Under the pieces are notes generated by a model. It had not been told where the DNA came from. It was given only the letters and a program-made list of their open reading frames with translations, and searched no databases. A DNA stretch of 64,000 bases from Siphonodentalium dalli. Its lineage: Eukaryota > Mollusca > Scaphopoda > Gadilida > Siphonodentaliidae. Location of the stretch: assembly GCA_032622095.1 (NCBI GenBank), contig CP136064.1, positions 184,618,209 to 184,682,208 of the forward strand, given 5' to 3'. Positions 12,180 to 24,127 of the stretch are shown in pieces. Within the stretch, counting starts at the first letter, position 1; each line of letters begins with the position of its first letter. Made by a program: the position numbers and the translations under genes.

Positions 12180-12395
12180 CGGAGGTCACTGTTTTTTGGG
12201 AGTAAATATGCATGTACGTGGATGAACAACATGTATCCGAAGCAATATCATTCCCTGCAAGTTCTTCACAAAGTTCACAAGAATAAACATTGCTGGAATA
12301 ATTGATAATTTGATAAAACACATAATGGTATATCTATGTTAATATATTCATCATGTGAAACAATTATTGCCATTGTTGCTAATTAATAAAATACT
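12180..12395. other. Unassigned spacer
   Basis: Short AT-rich spacer between the Harbinger-like element and a palindrome. Confidence 0.4.
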
Positions 12396-12531
12396 TATTA
12401 ATTGGTTGTTTCCACATTGACCGAGTTATGAGGCCTCGGTCTGTCGTATTAGCCTTCGGCCTGCGGCCTCAGGCCAATACGACATACCTCGGCCTCATAA
12501 CTCGGCCAATATGGAAACAACCAATTAATAA
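12396..12531. repeat. 136-bp palindrome with mirrored TC/TC mismatches
   Basis: The arms begin TATTAATTGGTTGTTTCCA and are complementary around a centre at 12,463. Apart from scattered single changes, they differ at two symmetric sites. TC occurs on the + strand at 12,436-437 and at its mirror 12,489-490, and at 12,456-457 and its mirror 12,469-470. The contexts are CCTCGG, CTTCGG and CCTCAGG. On the - strand these become facing 5'-YGAR-3' tandem G.A mismatches. It shows the same rule as the palindromes at 31.2, 31.45, 59.15 and 62.6 kb. Confidence 0.85.
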
Positions 12532-13924
12532 CATATACTATTGGCTGAGCTGATTCCGGGGATCTTGATCTGACGATAAACCATTTGCCACCTCATGATC
12601 AGACCACCTCCTATGCCTATGAGCTCTGTATATAAACACTTCGTGGTATTTATTTTCGTTCGGGCATCACATCATTTGGCTGATTACCCCACGAACAGAT
12701 ATACGAGCGCTGATACCATCCGCGTTGATGACGCTCATTGTGGAATCAACGTAGGATTATCCAGCATTATCCAACGTCTTATATGCATTTTTGCTGGGGT
12801 ATTTATTCTCGATGGTGCGGAAATGCGTTCGTTACGAACGAGAGTGCAAAGACTCTACAATGCCAAAGAATTTAGCTAATACAGGTGCAAAACATACCTA
12901 ATTGATCAGTCTGAGCTACAGGTGCATTGCATGCATGTTCTGTGAACCAAAAAAACAACATAAAACCGAGAAAGTGCGTTCGGACCTTGTTCAGATACAA
13001 ATGATAACCAAACACTACTTCAACCATCGCCATCGGAGCCCATGTGTCTCAGACGGCCAGGTGTATAACACGTTAACCGACCAGCGATGGCGATAATGTC
13101 GAATAGTACTACGAATACTACTGTCGTACCCCGATCAGCGCGGATTTATGATATGGTAACCTGATCCTGGGTCCTACTATGATGCTATTAGGGCAAACGG
13201 ATGCTGTTAACAAAAAGGACCGTCATATTTTTTGAATTGGTATTTTTCGCGGTGTTCCGATAATCTGAACGTGTACAGGAAAAGCAATTATGCGTATCAA
13301 ACATTCAAAAACATATTTATTGCGAAATAATTTAATACTGGTTGTATTTGTTGTTGACAATCGACTATAATCAAGATGGTTATTCACGTCTTTTTAAAAC
13401 ACCAGCGTAAGCATCATTATATTTTTCAAAAATATATATGTTCTTGAAAGTTTCACTGTTTTTTTCACAAATCGCTCGTATTAGCCAAACACAGCGAAAA
13501 TGACAACTTTAGAAAAAATAACGGTGATTTTTCGTAACGGCATCAGTTTGCCCTACCCGCATCTTCGGCAGGACCACCAGCAACATAGCATATTAGCAGG
13601 ACTACTTTATCAGATGTGGTGCTGTGGGGTTATTTCCCGATGAAATTTACATATTTTTTATTGAGAAACAAGAATAACAGGCGAGGAAGAGTCAACAGAC
13701 GAGCACACATCCATGTTCTCGATCCGTGTCAAGAAAGTGCGAAACTCTTCCATACCCCTGTCTGCATTCTTACCTGTGAATTGCGTTATTCTCTGATCCA
13801 ATTAAATAACATGAATGGATATTGAGAAAACGAAATTATATACAAAAGATGGACAGAATAACGAACAGTATTTATGTACAAAATATACAGTGACCTCCCA
13901 AACGTCTTCATCGTCACCTCCTAC
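12532..13924. other. Unassigned sequence
   Basis: No clear repeat. Frames at 12,595-12,879 and 13,616-13,825 have no recognisable domain or splice context. Confidence 0.4.
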
Positions 13925-13978
<54 letters not shown>

Positions 13979-14225
13979 GTCGTACTCGTCGTCGTTGTCG
14001 TCGTCGTTGTCATCATCATCATCGTCATCACAATCGTCGTCGTCATTATCATTGAAACATCATCATCATCATCGACATCATCACCATTAGCATTACATCA
14101 CCATCGTCATCATCATAAGCTTCATCATCATAATCATCATCATCATCATTGTCGCCCTTCTTGTTAACACTTATCACGTGGTCGCCATCATAATCGCTTC
14201 ATCGTCATCATTATCACCACCATTC

Positions 14226-14256
<31 letters not shown>

Positions 14257-14258
14257 CC
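13925..14258. repeat. Compound trinucleotide microsatellite
   Basis: (TCA)n passing into TCG/TTG variants (to about 14,050), then CAT-rich repeats (14,060-14,220), then (CAA)n (14,226-14,257). It abuts the left end of the family E element exactly where that element's terminal 15-20 bases should be, so expansion or slippage may have erased the left terminus. The poly-Ser and poly-Ile frames through it are artefacts of the repeat. Confidence 0.95.
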
Positions 14259-14794
14259 ATGTGGAAAAGTAAGGAAATAAATCGGGGATAGCTGATTTTA
14301 TAATATTATTTAGGCCATATCATCGCGGACGCGACACGAATGGTCCCCTAAAATTCGAGTTGCGCTTTCTGAGTTAATCCATTTTTTCCATTTCAAAAAA
14401 AAAACTTTTATATTTTTCACAATCGTGGGAATAATGGGATGCTATAACAATTTTTCAGCCGAAACATATACCAAATGTACTCAATATTGTTCAATACACA
14501 ATTCTCGAACCAGAGATACCAAATAAACGGGGGAATTGAATGAATTTCGCAGATATGGATATAAAATAACATAATGACTCCAAAAAATTACGATTTTTTC
14601 AGACAAACTGTCGTATTCTATGTAAAATTTCTCGGGATACGCATTACGTAGGCGCGAGTAATTTGTTTTAAAAACTGCACAGACATACTCCTTCAATATA
14701 ATATGCGGAATTAGCGATTATACCTATGATAAGTGACCAATAATTGTAAAAACATAACCCTACCACCTAAGCTGGCTCGCGTCACATTTTGCTC

Positions 14795-15420
14795 TTCCGC
14801 CAGTCCAAGACCTTGTTGTAGAAAACACAACAACTGTGAAAAAGGTGATAAAAGCATGAAACTTGGCACGTATGTTGCTTATACGCTACTGCTCATTTTC
14901 ACATGTGGCGACATTCGCGACAGGCTCTTCTTAGCAACGGTTGCTAGGCAACTACGCGGCATCGAATTAATGCATATAAATGATATTATGTGAGTTCTAA
15001 CAAACTAATTGAACTACGTCGTGTAGCATTTTTATGATGAAAATAATTGTTGTCAGTTTTGACATGACTGACAAATTACCATATTTCTTACTTACAGGGG
15101 GTGGCGGTTGCCAGGGACGCACCCAAAATCTTAAAATGCACATATGGCTGATATTATGGTAGCTTTAACAAACTAAACTACACCAAATTGCACTTTTATG
15201 TTGAAAACAATTATAACAGTTGTTGTTAGTGTTGAGCTGGCTGAAAAAAAATACCATATAATTCTTACTTATATGAGTGGTAACTGTTGCCAGGGTCATA
15301 CCCGAAATACAAAAATGCACATATGACTGATATTATGGTAGTTTTAACTAAACTCGTTTTTTATGGTGAAAACAATTATAAATGTTGTTAGTGTGAGCCT
15401 AACCAGAATGTGCTACAAAT
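14795..15420. repeat. Left inner arm of family E element (~175-bp units)
   Basis: Three tandem units, each with GTTGC(C/T)AGG, AAAATGCACATATG and TGATATTATGGTAG, spaced about 167 and 181 bp (motif near 14,941, 15,108 and 15,289). Their reverse complements form the right arm at 17,819-18,450. An exact RFX-type X-box arrangement (GTTGCCTAGCAAC on the - strand) lies at 14,940-14,952. Confidence 0.8.
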
Positions 15421-15479
15421 TTAGTTTTCATATGGGTACAATTATCAGTTATGCTCCATCAGTTCAGATATCGGGAATT

Positions 15480-17280
15480 CAAAGTGAGAGTTGAAAAGTT
15501 GTTGCTTATATTTAATATGAGGCATGACCATAATAGTTATATAAGCCATGGACTCACACAGCTAGATGCATAATGTAAGTCACGGACTCACTTTACTCTA
15601 TATGAAAAACATAGGACCAGCCACCAATATGTTAGCCGTGGACCTAGCCTACAATAGTTAGGTTAGGACCCAGGCACATATACATAGTCATAGGACCCAT
15701 GTCCATACATATAGACTATGGACGTATGATATGTATAGTCCATGAACCAGACCGCTTCATATAAGCCCTTATATATTGGCCTTGGATCCAGGCATATATA
15801 GACTAGGCATACACCATTTAACCATGGTGTTAGACAGATTATACCTGGTCACCGAGGCCGAAATGGAGCGATGCCGTGTTATAGAAATACAACAATATAC
15901 TCTATGACGATGGAACCAGCCCATTGTGCATGTTGTATGATATCTAAGCTGCATGGTCAAGGACCATGACACTGTTACATGGTGCAAATACCCAAGTGCC
16001 CACAGGTAGACCATGTACTCAGATACCATAGACCAAGTCCGATGCACAATACATTAGTACACCATGGGTTCAGGACCCTATATATGGTATGAACATATGG
16101 GGCAGTTTTGTGACAGACCAACCTATATATAGACATTGGACCGATGCCACATATATGAAGGTTAAGGATGGAGCCCCATATAAATAGCCCATACACACAT
16201 GGCACTGTAGGTTGGCCATGGACACATGCCCATATGTGTAGACCATGGACCAAGGCCGATATATGTATGCCATATAGTATTGTACCCAGGCATAAGCAGG
16301 TGTCTATATGTAGGATATGGACCCACCCCTTATACGTGGTATATATACACCAAAGACCCAGGCACGTTTAAGTAGTGCTAATACCCAGGTGACTATAATT
16401 ATATATGCATTGGATACATGTGCCTATAGGTAGGACATGGACACAGGTCCCTAAATATAAGCCACGGAACCGGCGTTATTAGTCAGTTCATAGATTCATA
16501 TATGCTGGTATATGCAATGGACTGATCCACATATATAGGAGACACATGTACCACAGGCCCTACTGGTAAGTCATGGACCAAAATCCCTGTGCATGGATCC
16601 ACATCTCTATATGCATACCATATACGTACGCCCGTTTCCAGCCATTCGACCAACGCATTATATGGTGGAGGTCCCTATAGATAGGCCGTGTGCACCACTA
16701 TAGCTTGGCTATGGACCCAGGCTCATATAGGTAGGAAATTGAGACGGGCCACCATGGACAGCCCATGTATCCAGGCTGATTTAGTTATGACCTTATCCAA
16801 CTGTTATGATCTTATTATCAGGCATTTACATGTAAGACATGAACCAATCCCATGAATGTACATGTTACATGACTATCTATGTTATAATCAACGCATGCGA
16901 CATGGACTCATGTGAACATCACATGTAGTGCAATTACACAGGTGCTATACAGTTATGAACTCATGACATGTACTCAGGTCTATACAGCAAATCCATAGAA
17001 CCAGCCCTAAATAGTATATCATCGGTCCAGGCCAATTTCTATGACATGGACGCAATAGTTAAGACACGTCATTGGATGCAGTTCCATATAGATAGGTCAT
17101 GAACCATGGTAACTATGGGTTGGTAATGGGCCCATGGCTGCCCATGTAAATTGGAAATGGGCACCGGTTCCTAAAGGTAGTTCGTGGTATATTAGTCTGA
17201 ACTATATAGGCCACGCTCATGTACGAGCTCATATATACTTGTAAATGATCCATGACCATGTATTGACATATATGTAGTTA
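15480..17280. repeat. Degenerate minisatellite core of family E element
   Basis: About 1.8 kb of strongly diverged ~30-40-bp units with the theme CATGGACCCAGGC, CATATATAG and GTAGACCATGG. Purely by base pattern, the units keep several frames open on both strands (for example 15,769-16,253 on the - strand). These open frames read as repeated Met/His/Gly/Tyr-rich peptides and I do not consider them coding. Confidence 0.8.
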
Positions 17281-17593
17281 TGGCATGGGTAGGATGGACA
17301 CACCGTTAGTTCCTACCGTATAGCAACTAGTTTGTGGGTGCTACCACACCGTGATATAGTGTACTGCGTGGATGCCATTGTCAAATGTAGTGCGAATGTC
17401 GGGTACCATGGGGTGGGGGCTGTCAGGTGGTATCGACATAAATGTGGGTCAATATTTTTACATGTCTCATTCAAATGTAATCCAACAATCGATTGATGGA
17501 AGATACAATCATAAACTCCACACAGGTATGTCATTCTGATAAAAAATAACTGAATAGTCTGTCAGTTTTAAGTAGATTTGTCAATGGTAGGTG

Positions 17594-17606
17594 GTTACCT
17601 AGCAAC
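17594..17606 (+). promoter_or_regulatory. X-box-like motif (RFX type)
   Basis: GTTACCTAGCAAC fits the RFX consensus GTNRCC(N0-3)RGYAAC exactly. It lies inside the family E element, outside the inverted arms. Binding is not shown; the match is by sequence only. Confidence 0.3.
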
Positions 17607-17818
17607 ATTGAAACCTCAATACCAATATGCTACATGAGAATCACTTGAGAATGCATCAGTACACAAAACAACAACCTTTAATTGATGCATTATTATCAAT
17701 ATAAGTATAATATGGCATATTATGAAACAATTATATCATGTAAATTGCCCGAAACTCATACCATATTATGAAACAGTTATATCAGTTAAATTACCAGAAA
17801 CTCATACATATGGATATA

Positions 17819-18450
17819 TCCATAGCAACCATTACATCACCCGTTATGTAACGGACGCAGCAACTTTACTGTCATGTTCACACTAACAACAATTATAATA
17901 ATTTTCAATTTAAAAATGTTACATGACGTAATTTTGTTTGTTAAAACTACCATAATATCAGTCATGTGTGCATTTTTCGATTTCGGGTATGTCCCTAGCA
18001 ACCGTTACCAGAAATATATAGTATTATTTAAAGTCGAACCCACACTAACAACAACTATTACAATTGTTTCACCATAAAATGATAATGACGTAGTTTATAT
18101 TAGTTTGTTAAAACTACTATAATTTCATTCAGTTCGGCATTTTTCGATTTCGGGTATGTCCCGAGCAACCGTTACCACCCCTGTAAGTAAAAAATATGGT
18201 AATTTCCCAGCCAGATCCACTCTAACAACAACACCAACTAATATGATTGTCACCATAAACATGCTGCATGACGTAGTTTAGATTGTTAAAACTGCCATAA
18301 TATCAGTCATATTTGTATTTCGTCGATGTCGGATAGTTGCCTAGCAACCGTTGCTAAGGAAGGACATGTCGCGATGTCTACACATCTAAAAATGATTAAT
18401 AGTGTATAAGGAACCTATGTGCCAAGTTTTATAGTGTTATCACAATTGGC
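17819..18450. repeat. Right inner arm of family E element (~175-bp units)
   Basis: Four tandem occurrences of the TAGCAACCGTTAC/GC block (near 17,821, 17,996, 18,163 and 18,343), each with GTTAAAACTACCATAATATC and CATTTTTCGATTTCGGGTAT. They are inverted relative to 14,795-15,420. An exact X-box arrangement GTTGCCTAGCAAC lies at 18,336-18,348, mirroring the one at 14,940. Confidence 0.8.
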
Positions 18451-19057
18451 ACAATTGTTACGCCAAACGCCAGGACTATTATGTGGTATTTTTGCTTTTC
18501 AGACACTCGAAGCAACGGCGTACGTTATATGGGGTAATGTTAAGTTTCCGGCTATAAAATCTTAAGCATGGTGAGGGTTCGATATATCATATCAATTTCT
18601 TTTTATAAATTAACCACTATTCTAGTATAATGGTTCATATTTTAGCTCATTGTCGTCTGGATACCTTTACTCGCCCTCTTTTATTAGGACAATTTTGAAT
18701 CATCATGTGATTTATATGCTCTCTTCGGCAATAACTGTCATCACAATTATGGAATATCGACTGTTAGTAAGCTCTAGCATCAATTACACATATCTAGCGA
18801 CACCTGCTCCACGATGGACGGGTATGTGTGAAGATTGAGTCCGTAAATTAGCATACATATGACAGCATTCACATATGGTCTGATGGAATTTCGTCAGAAT
18901 TTGCACCATTACGAAAAATCATGATATCTCAAAAAGCTCAACTCGGATTCTAGGGGACTTTTGCCATATTGTCCACAAATATCTTCTTAGTAATCCCTGA
19001 AAACAAAATCAGCTTTCCCCGATTTGTTGCCCTAGTGAACCCTAATGTGCATGGACT

Positions 19058-19470
19058 ACTCCAAGCCGTCTCGCCCTCCAGTGCTGGCGATGAGGGTTCA
19101 AATCCACATGTTTCCATCATGGACTTTGTAATTCGAAAATTCGAAATCATTATCTGGTGGAGTTGCCAATTACTCGCCGATGGCCGGTAGTTTGCCGCAA
19201 ATGGTCGACGAGTTTATCAGTCATTGATATCACTGTTCGATTAGCCGTAAGTGTGCGGATTTCCTCCACCAAAAAAACTGGCAATGTCATGATATGGCCT
19301 TGTTGCTGAACGCAACATTAAACCCCAATCAACCAATCGATCAATTAATGCCATTGACCAACTTAAAAAGATGCTAAACTAGGCTACTTGGGCAGAAATT
19401 AACATTCAGTGCGCTCTGTCCATCGCCCGCAATACTGATAGTGTCATGTTATTATAAGTTACTGTGTCCC
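19058..19470. other. Unassigned sequence
   Basis: Flank of the family E element. It contains GGGTTCAAATCC (around 19,094), a B-box-like string, but the surrounding bases do not form a tRNA T-stem or acceptor stem. Confidence 0.35.
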
Positions 19471-20612
19471 CAGGGGCCGTATTCACCAGCTAGATTTATA
19501 TATAGTCCAGGTAGTTTATACGAGGCGACGCTCAATGCGAAGCTCTCGGTGGACGCCGTTGGGAAGACATCGACGCGCAGTTTTAGATTATCCAATCAAT
19601 GTGATTGGCGGCAATCATAGATTGACCACGGTTACATAAAACACGCTGCACACAGCAGTACAAATTTGCTTCATTTCAATCATGAGTAACCGAGGGAAAG
19701 GAAGGGGTGCGAAGTACATAACCGACTAACGCAACACTTTTTGAACATATTATGCATTCAAAATCACAAACCTTGAAAATTAAGAGACCGGAACCATTCA
19801 CCAATGCCGGAAAGCAGTTTGTTCGGAAATGGTATAGGGTAATTTCCGAATAGCCTTAAATTTTATAGCGAAAAACAAACCTCCGTTCATCATATTCTTC
19901 TCAGGGACGTGGCGACAGGGTTTTTTTTTTTTGTCGGGTGGATATTTCACTCCGACAAAATGTTGAAATTGCTCTTGTTCTGCAGCTGTGTTAATTTATG
20001 TGGAGCTAGACTACTAGAATTTAGGATTTCTTGCAATTTTCAGGTCAGATCTAAAAAAAAATAATCTCAAATTGGACAAAGCCCTGTAGATTATGTTGAT
20101 CCGTTCGGCTAGTGGCCACATGGTGCAAATGGAATTACGCAAACATGTGTTTGGCTGGTTGAAGAGGTGGTGCAGTTGGAATTATCAAGGTGGACACGGT
20201 CACAAAGGAGACACTCTAGCCACGTCACTGATTCTTCAAGTTGGTTGGACCTATCCATTATAATTTTACTGAGATGTTGGTTTGGTTTTTCCTCTTCCTC
20301 ACGTTGTGCCATTTCGAAAATCTCCATTATGTCATCAAAACTCACTCTGCAGAAATATACACACCAGTCTGAGTCTCTATACAATTGTACGCATAATGTA
20401 TACCGCTACCCATGCGGATTATGGCCGGTTAGTTCTCGCGATTTAGTCATGATACATTGACAAAAGCAAATGGCAAATCTGATAGATTGGGTCAATCACA
20501 TCATCGACAGCGTCTGTCGTTGACGCTATAGCGAAGATACTTTGCGCATTCAGCCGCTACCAAATAAACAACCTGTTTATAAAATATACTCACTTGGTGA
20601 ATATGGCCCCTG
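19471..20612. mobile_element. 1.14-kb inverted-repeat DNA element
   Basis: The left end CAGGGGCCGTATTCACCA and right end TGGTGAATATGGCCCCTG are inverted copies with one mismatch, extending imperfectly to ATTTATA / TATATTTTATA. The immediate flanks do not show a clean target duplication, so the superfamily is open. A 91-codon frame on the - strand (20,109-20,384), with an acidic segment and a Cys-rich end, is not a family I recognise. A 103-bp palindrome follows 2 bp after the right end. Confidence 0.6.
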
Positions 20613-20614
20613 AT

Positions 20615-20717
20615 GTCTGGTATAGCGTGGTACCAGGCGAGTTGGGACTAATACCACCTGACGCGAAATGGTGGGTGGTATTGGTCCCACCTCGTCTGGT
20701 ACCACGCTACACCAGAC
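20615..20717. repeat. 103-bp palindrome
   Basis: The arms GTCTGGTATAGCGTGGTACC... and the inverse ...GGTACCACGCTACACCAGAC are about 47 bp each, with a loop of roughly 9 bases. The mismatches are scattered single changes and do not follow the TC/TC rule. Confidence 0.85.
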
Positions 20718-20960
20718 AACTGGAGACACTGTAACGTATTTACCATGTCGACAATTTTATCTGACCAAAGAAACATTTAACCGCACACGAGTTTCAATGA
20801 ACTGTAAAACAGCAAACAAGACCAAACTCTTTGTCAGACGTGAAACTGATAACATATTCGGGTTAACAGAAGGGATGTGAGGTATATACTAAGGAACATA
20901 CTCGAAAAATAACAATCACCGCTAAAACGTACTGACAAGTTTCTGAAAGTGGAACGCGAT

Positions 20961-21210
20961 ATAACCCTTTTATGACTGTAGCTTCCTGAAATTTTGCGAA
21001 AACCCTGTGCAATGCATTCTCTTATATATATGCGAGTGGCCCATAGGGCGCCTCGCATATATAAGAGAATGCATTGGCATAACAATATTTACATTGACCT
21101 TGTGAGCCAGTGCATTCTCTTATATATGCGAGGCTCCCTATGGTATACACTAGGCACTGGCACAGTGTCTTTAATGCTGCACCAGCGCAGCTCCCGCTAT
21201 GACAGGTTAT
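20961..21210. mobile_element. piggyBac-related hairpin MITE
   Basis: Starts ATAACCCTTTTATGAC and ends GCTATGACAGGTTAT, loosely inverted, with GTAGCT / AGCTCCCG next to the ends. It carries the hairpin unit CAATGCATTCTCTTATATAT twice: a complete hairpin at 21,010-21,076 and a left half at 21,110. The same unit occurs in the elements at 2482 and 34,020, so the three share ancestry. Non-coding. Confidence 0.65.
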
Positions 21211-22589
21211 ATATCGTAGTTTGCGACCATTGTTTTGACCAGGTCACGTACACTCACAGTTTGTCGATTTCAGCCATGTGTGTTCCCCGGTTACCACATT
21301 CAAGTTACAACCAGTTGTCGTTTTCAGTGAAGCGAAAGATGATGTAAAAATTGGATCTGTGGGCGCGTACTCTAGTGATGGAAATTAACAGGACACATAT
21401 ATGCATGCAACTCTGTCATAAGAAAACAAGTCTTTAATAGTCGAACAACAAAATATCTTTCAATGGAATTCGTTTTTTTATCATAAAGAAGTTAAATTAA
21501 ATGTCTTAACTAATACATGTTCATCGTATGTCTACTTGTGCTGAGTGATAACCTCTAATCAACCAGTAGTAACGTTCTTTTCAGACGCATTGTAGTACTA
21601 ACCGTTTCAAGCATTTACATATTGTGTTCCGGGTGTTTCCCTTAATATTGTTCAGACTAGTGCGGTTCGGACCGTATTTGTTTGTGTGAGAAATCAGAAT
21701 GCTGTAGTTTTCACAATGACCAGCAATAATCTTTAGGCGTATAGTGTGTGTAATTCACTTTTCCGATTTGATTAATTATTAAATTTCACATTATTTGGTT
21801 CGAGGCGGAGGGAAAAGTGCATCATTTCAAAATGGTGGTTATATATACTGTCTGATATTAGGACAACGTCCGGTTTAGTTGCCTCGTATAGTCTCAAACC
21901 AGGTGAATAATTCTGGTCGATGATTGGTCAATTTGAATTGGAGACATGACAAGGGATTGCATCATGTTTGCGTGTGAAAAGGTGTAATCAGTGTACAATT
22001 GTGATACGTGAATCAATGTTTGATTTCATATTATTATGATACTTCTTATAGTGTTAACACGATTGCACATATATATGGAATATGGAGGCCATGAGAGTCA
22101 TGTAGTTTAAATCCGATTGTAATACGACATTGCCTAAACCTACATACAAGACTCGTCCTGATTGGTCAGTGTCCTGTATTCCCATGGAGACACGACCGTC
22201 GTTTTGTGGTATAATTCTAGATATTCTGAATTGTACAACGAAATAATGTGGTACAATCAGTGAAATGCTGCCAACGCCTCAAACTTTCAGAAGTCAAACC
22301 ACACGAGCTTTGGTCAATGTCATTCTATAGACTGAAGAAATAGAGATATAATGACTACCTACTGTACTATACTGAATTTTATTTAAGATAGACAAAAATA
22401 AATCTTAACTGAATTTTGTTTTTGCAAAAAAGCCAATAAAAATGTGTCGCCATTCAATAGTGACATCATGTTTGACGTTACAGTTCTAAGAGAACTGTTT
22501 GGTGGAAAATCATACCAAGCAAACCTAGAAACTGTGCTATTATATAGCAGGTTGAACGTATCTCTACAATTTATACCAAACATACAGTC
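21211..22589. other. Unassigned sequence
   Basis: About 1.4 kb without recognised repeats, exons or RNAs. Confidence 0.4.
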
Positions 22590-22721
22590 GAATTACAAAA
22601 GAAATAAATGCACTGCGCATCGGCGTGTATAGTAGAATTTGACCACATAAATCAGTTTCTTTGTGTTCAAATTCTACATGTACTATACACGCCGATGCGC
22701 AGTGTATTTATTTCTTAATTG
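22590..22721. repeat. 132-bp palindrome with short loop
   Basis: The arms contain GAAATAAATGCACTGCGCAT then CGGCGTGTATAGTA, and their complement at 22,665-22,716. The right arm has a few extra bases (ACATGT) and the loop is about 20 bases. No terminal duplication is recognised. Confidence 0.8.
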
Positions 22722-23379
22722 TCTTGTCACAAGAATATTGAATATTGACTTGACTTGAATATGCAATTGCGCATTTGTATAAACCACTGATACAGGAAAA
22801 CTTAATTTGCAATAAAGAACAGGCGAACAGGCTTTCAACTACTTTTATAATGTATATGTTGCCAGTTTTGAACCTCTCCATTCTATTCCTATCAGTTACG
22901 TTGATGATAAGTTAATTACTCACAGTGACACCAACTATTTGGATAATGGATGTAGACGTCGAACACGTCTCATGCTGAATACGTGTATATAAGCAGGTGC
23001 ATACATGTATATACATGTTTAGTCACGTGATTTAATAGGTCATCAGATGCCACCTGCTGACACCTTATGACTTCTCAGCCAGCCCGCCGAACTTGTTTTG
23101 AGTGCGTCCGTATGCATTAGGACCACGAGTCTGTGTAATTAGTGTTCGCTTTCCTCCAATTCCAGTCCAGCAATAAAACTTGTTCACTGTCTGGTGATAA
23201 TTGTACGATAACACCCACGTGGGTAACAACTGTCCTATCGCACAAATAATGGCGACAGAGATAATCCCTCCTCACTATACATCCCCGCCCGTCAGACGCA
23301 CATAATATAAAGACGGGGCAGCTGTTGAGTTAGACACGCGAATGGCAGAGTCTACAACCTATAGATAACTATATCATCA
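22722..23379. other. Unassigned sequence
   Basis: Mostly unique sequence. AATATAAAGACGGGG at about 23,308 resembles a TATA box but leads to no convincing reading frame. Confidence 0.35.
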
Positions 23380-23520
23380 CAGTGTATATAATATACATAC
23401 GCCCTATTACGAGTACATATACACGTGTTGCACATATATATGGAATATGTAGGGCCTAAACAGTGTATAGAATATACATACGCCCTATTACGAGCATATA
23501 TACACGTGTGTGCGATGAAG
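23380..23520. repeat. Two-copy tandem duplication (~80-bp period)
   Basis: CAGTGTATA(T/G)AATATACATA followed by CGCCCTATTACGAG and ATATACACGTGT occurs twice, near 23,381 and 23,461, with few differences. Confidence 0.85.
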
Positions 23521-23945
23521 TTTTATGAATGGACATACACATGCTTAGACTATCGAAAGTGGATAATGTTTACTTGGACACAGGAACTTGCTGGTAGATC
23601 AACATCAGGACGGACGGACGCCTGTAATCCAATATACCAACCAGCTCATTCGTCCGTGTGGTTGTAAGATCAATACAAACTTAGCAGAATACAATTCAGC
23701 ATAATTTCACGATCGTCATGTTGGCAGAGAACGACGTAACAGCGTCTCACAGTCGTGGCAATTGCATGACTTGTCCACCCACTCGTGTATTAGTTGGTCA
23801 TTTAAGTCAATTACGTCACCCACACGTGCACACTAATCGTGTCAAACCCCCACTCATCCAGATCAGTTCCTTCAACAATTCGTTTTTACGTTATATCACA
23901 CACCCGCCATTGCGAGTGTCTCAATTGAGTCAATTAATCCATTCG

Positions 23946-24127
23946 TTATACATGTAGATACCATTTTTGCAGATTCCATACATCCATATATCAGATGAGA
24001 TTTTTTACAATATGCCATCATAGTGCAGCGGCCAAATTATACATGTAGATACCATTTTTGCAGATTCCATACATCTATATATCAGATGAGATTTGTAACA
24101 ATATGCCATCATAGTGCAGCGGCCAAA
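23946..24127. repeat. 91-bp tandem duplication bordering family F
   Basis: Two nearly identical 91-bp units (23,946 and 24,037) start TTATACATGTAGATACCATT. Each unit ends with AGTGCAGCGGCCAAA, which is also the 15-bp left terminus of the large family F element. The duplication therefore includes the element tip and its adjacent host DNA. Confidence 0.9.

Larger units (their letters stand above)
14259..19057. mobile_element. Family E foldback element, 4.8-kb copy
   Basis: The left 500 bp (from GTGGAAAAGTAAGGAAATAA) and right 200 bp (to CTAATGTGCATGGACT) match the family E insertion at 48,206-50,773. Terminal segments near TAAATCGGGG, AGCTGATTTT and TCCCCTAAAAT are inverted copies of each other. 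Further in, long arms (about 14,795-15,420 and 17,819-18,450) are also inverted copies, each built from ~175-bp units. Between them is a degenerate minisatellite. No transposase is visible. The architecture resembles Foldback/Galileo-type elements, but the superfamily is not established. The left terminus is lost into a microsatellite. Confidence 0.75.

Noticed and set aside
13815-14167. Poly-Ser and poly-Ile/Val/His frames
   Set aside because: Direct translation of TCA/TCG/CAT microsatellites.
15769-16371. Nested frames on both strands with Met/His/Gly/Tyr-rich peptides
   Set aside because: They follow the ~35-bp degenerate repeat period; no conserved protein family.
19085-19120. tRNA-like B box GGGTTCAAATCC
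   Set aside because: Flanking bases do not form a T-stem or acceptor stem, and no A box is at the right distance.
23300-23350. TATA box followed by short ATG frame
   Set aside because: The frame ends after a few codons and nothing downstream looks coding.
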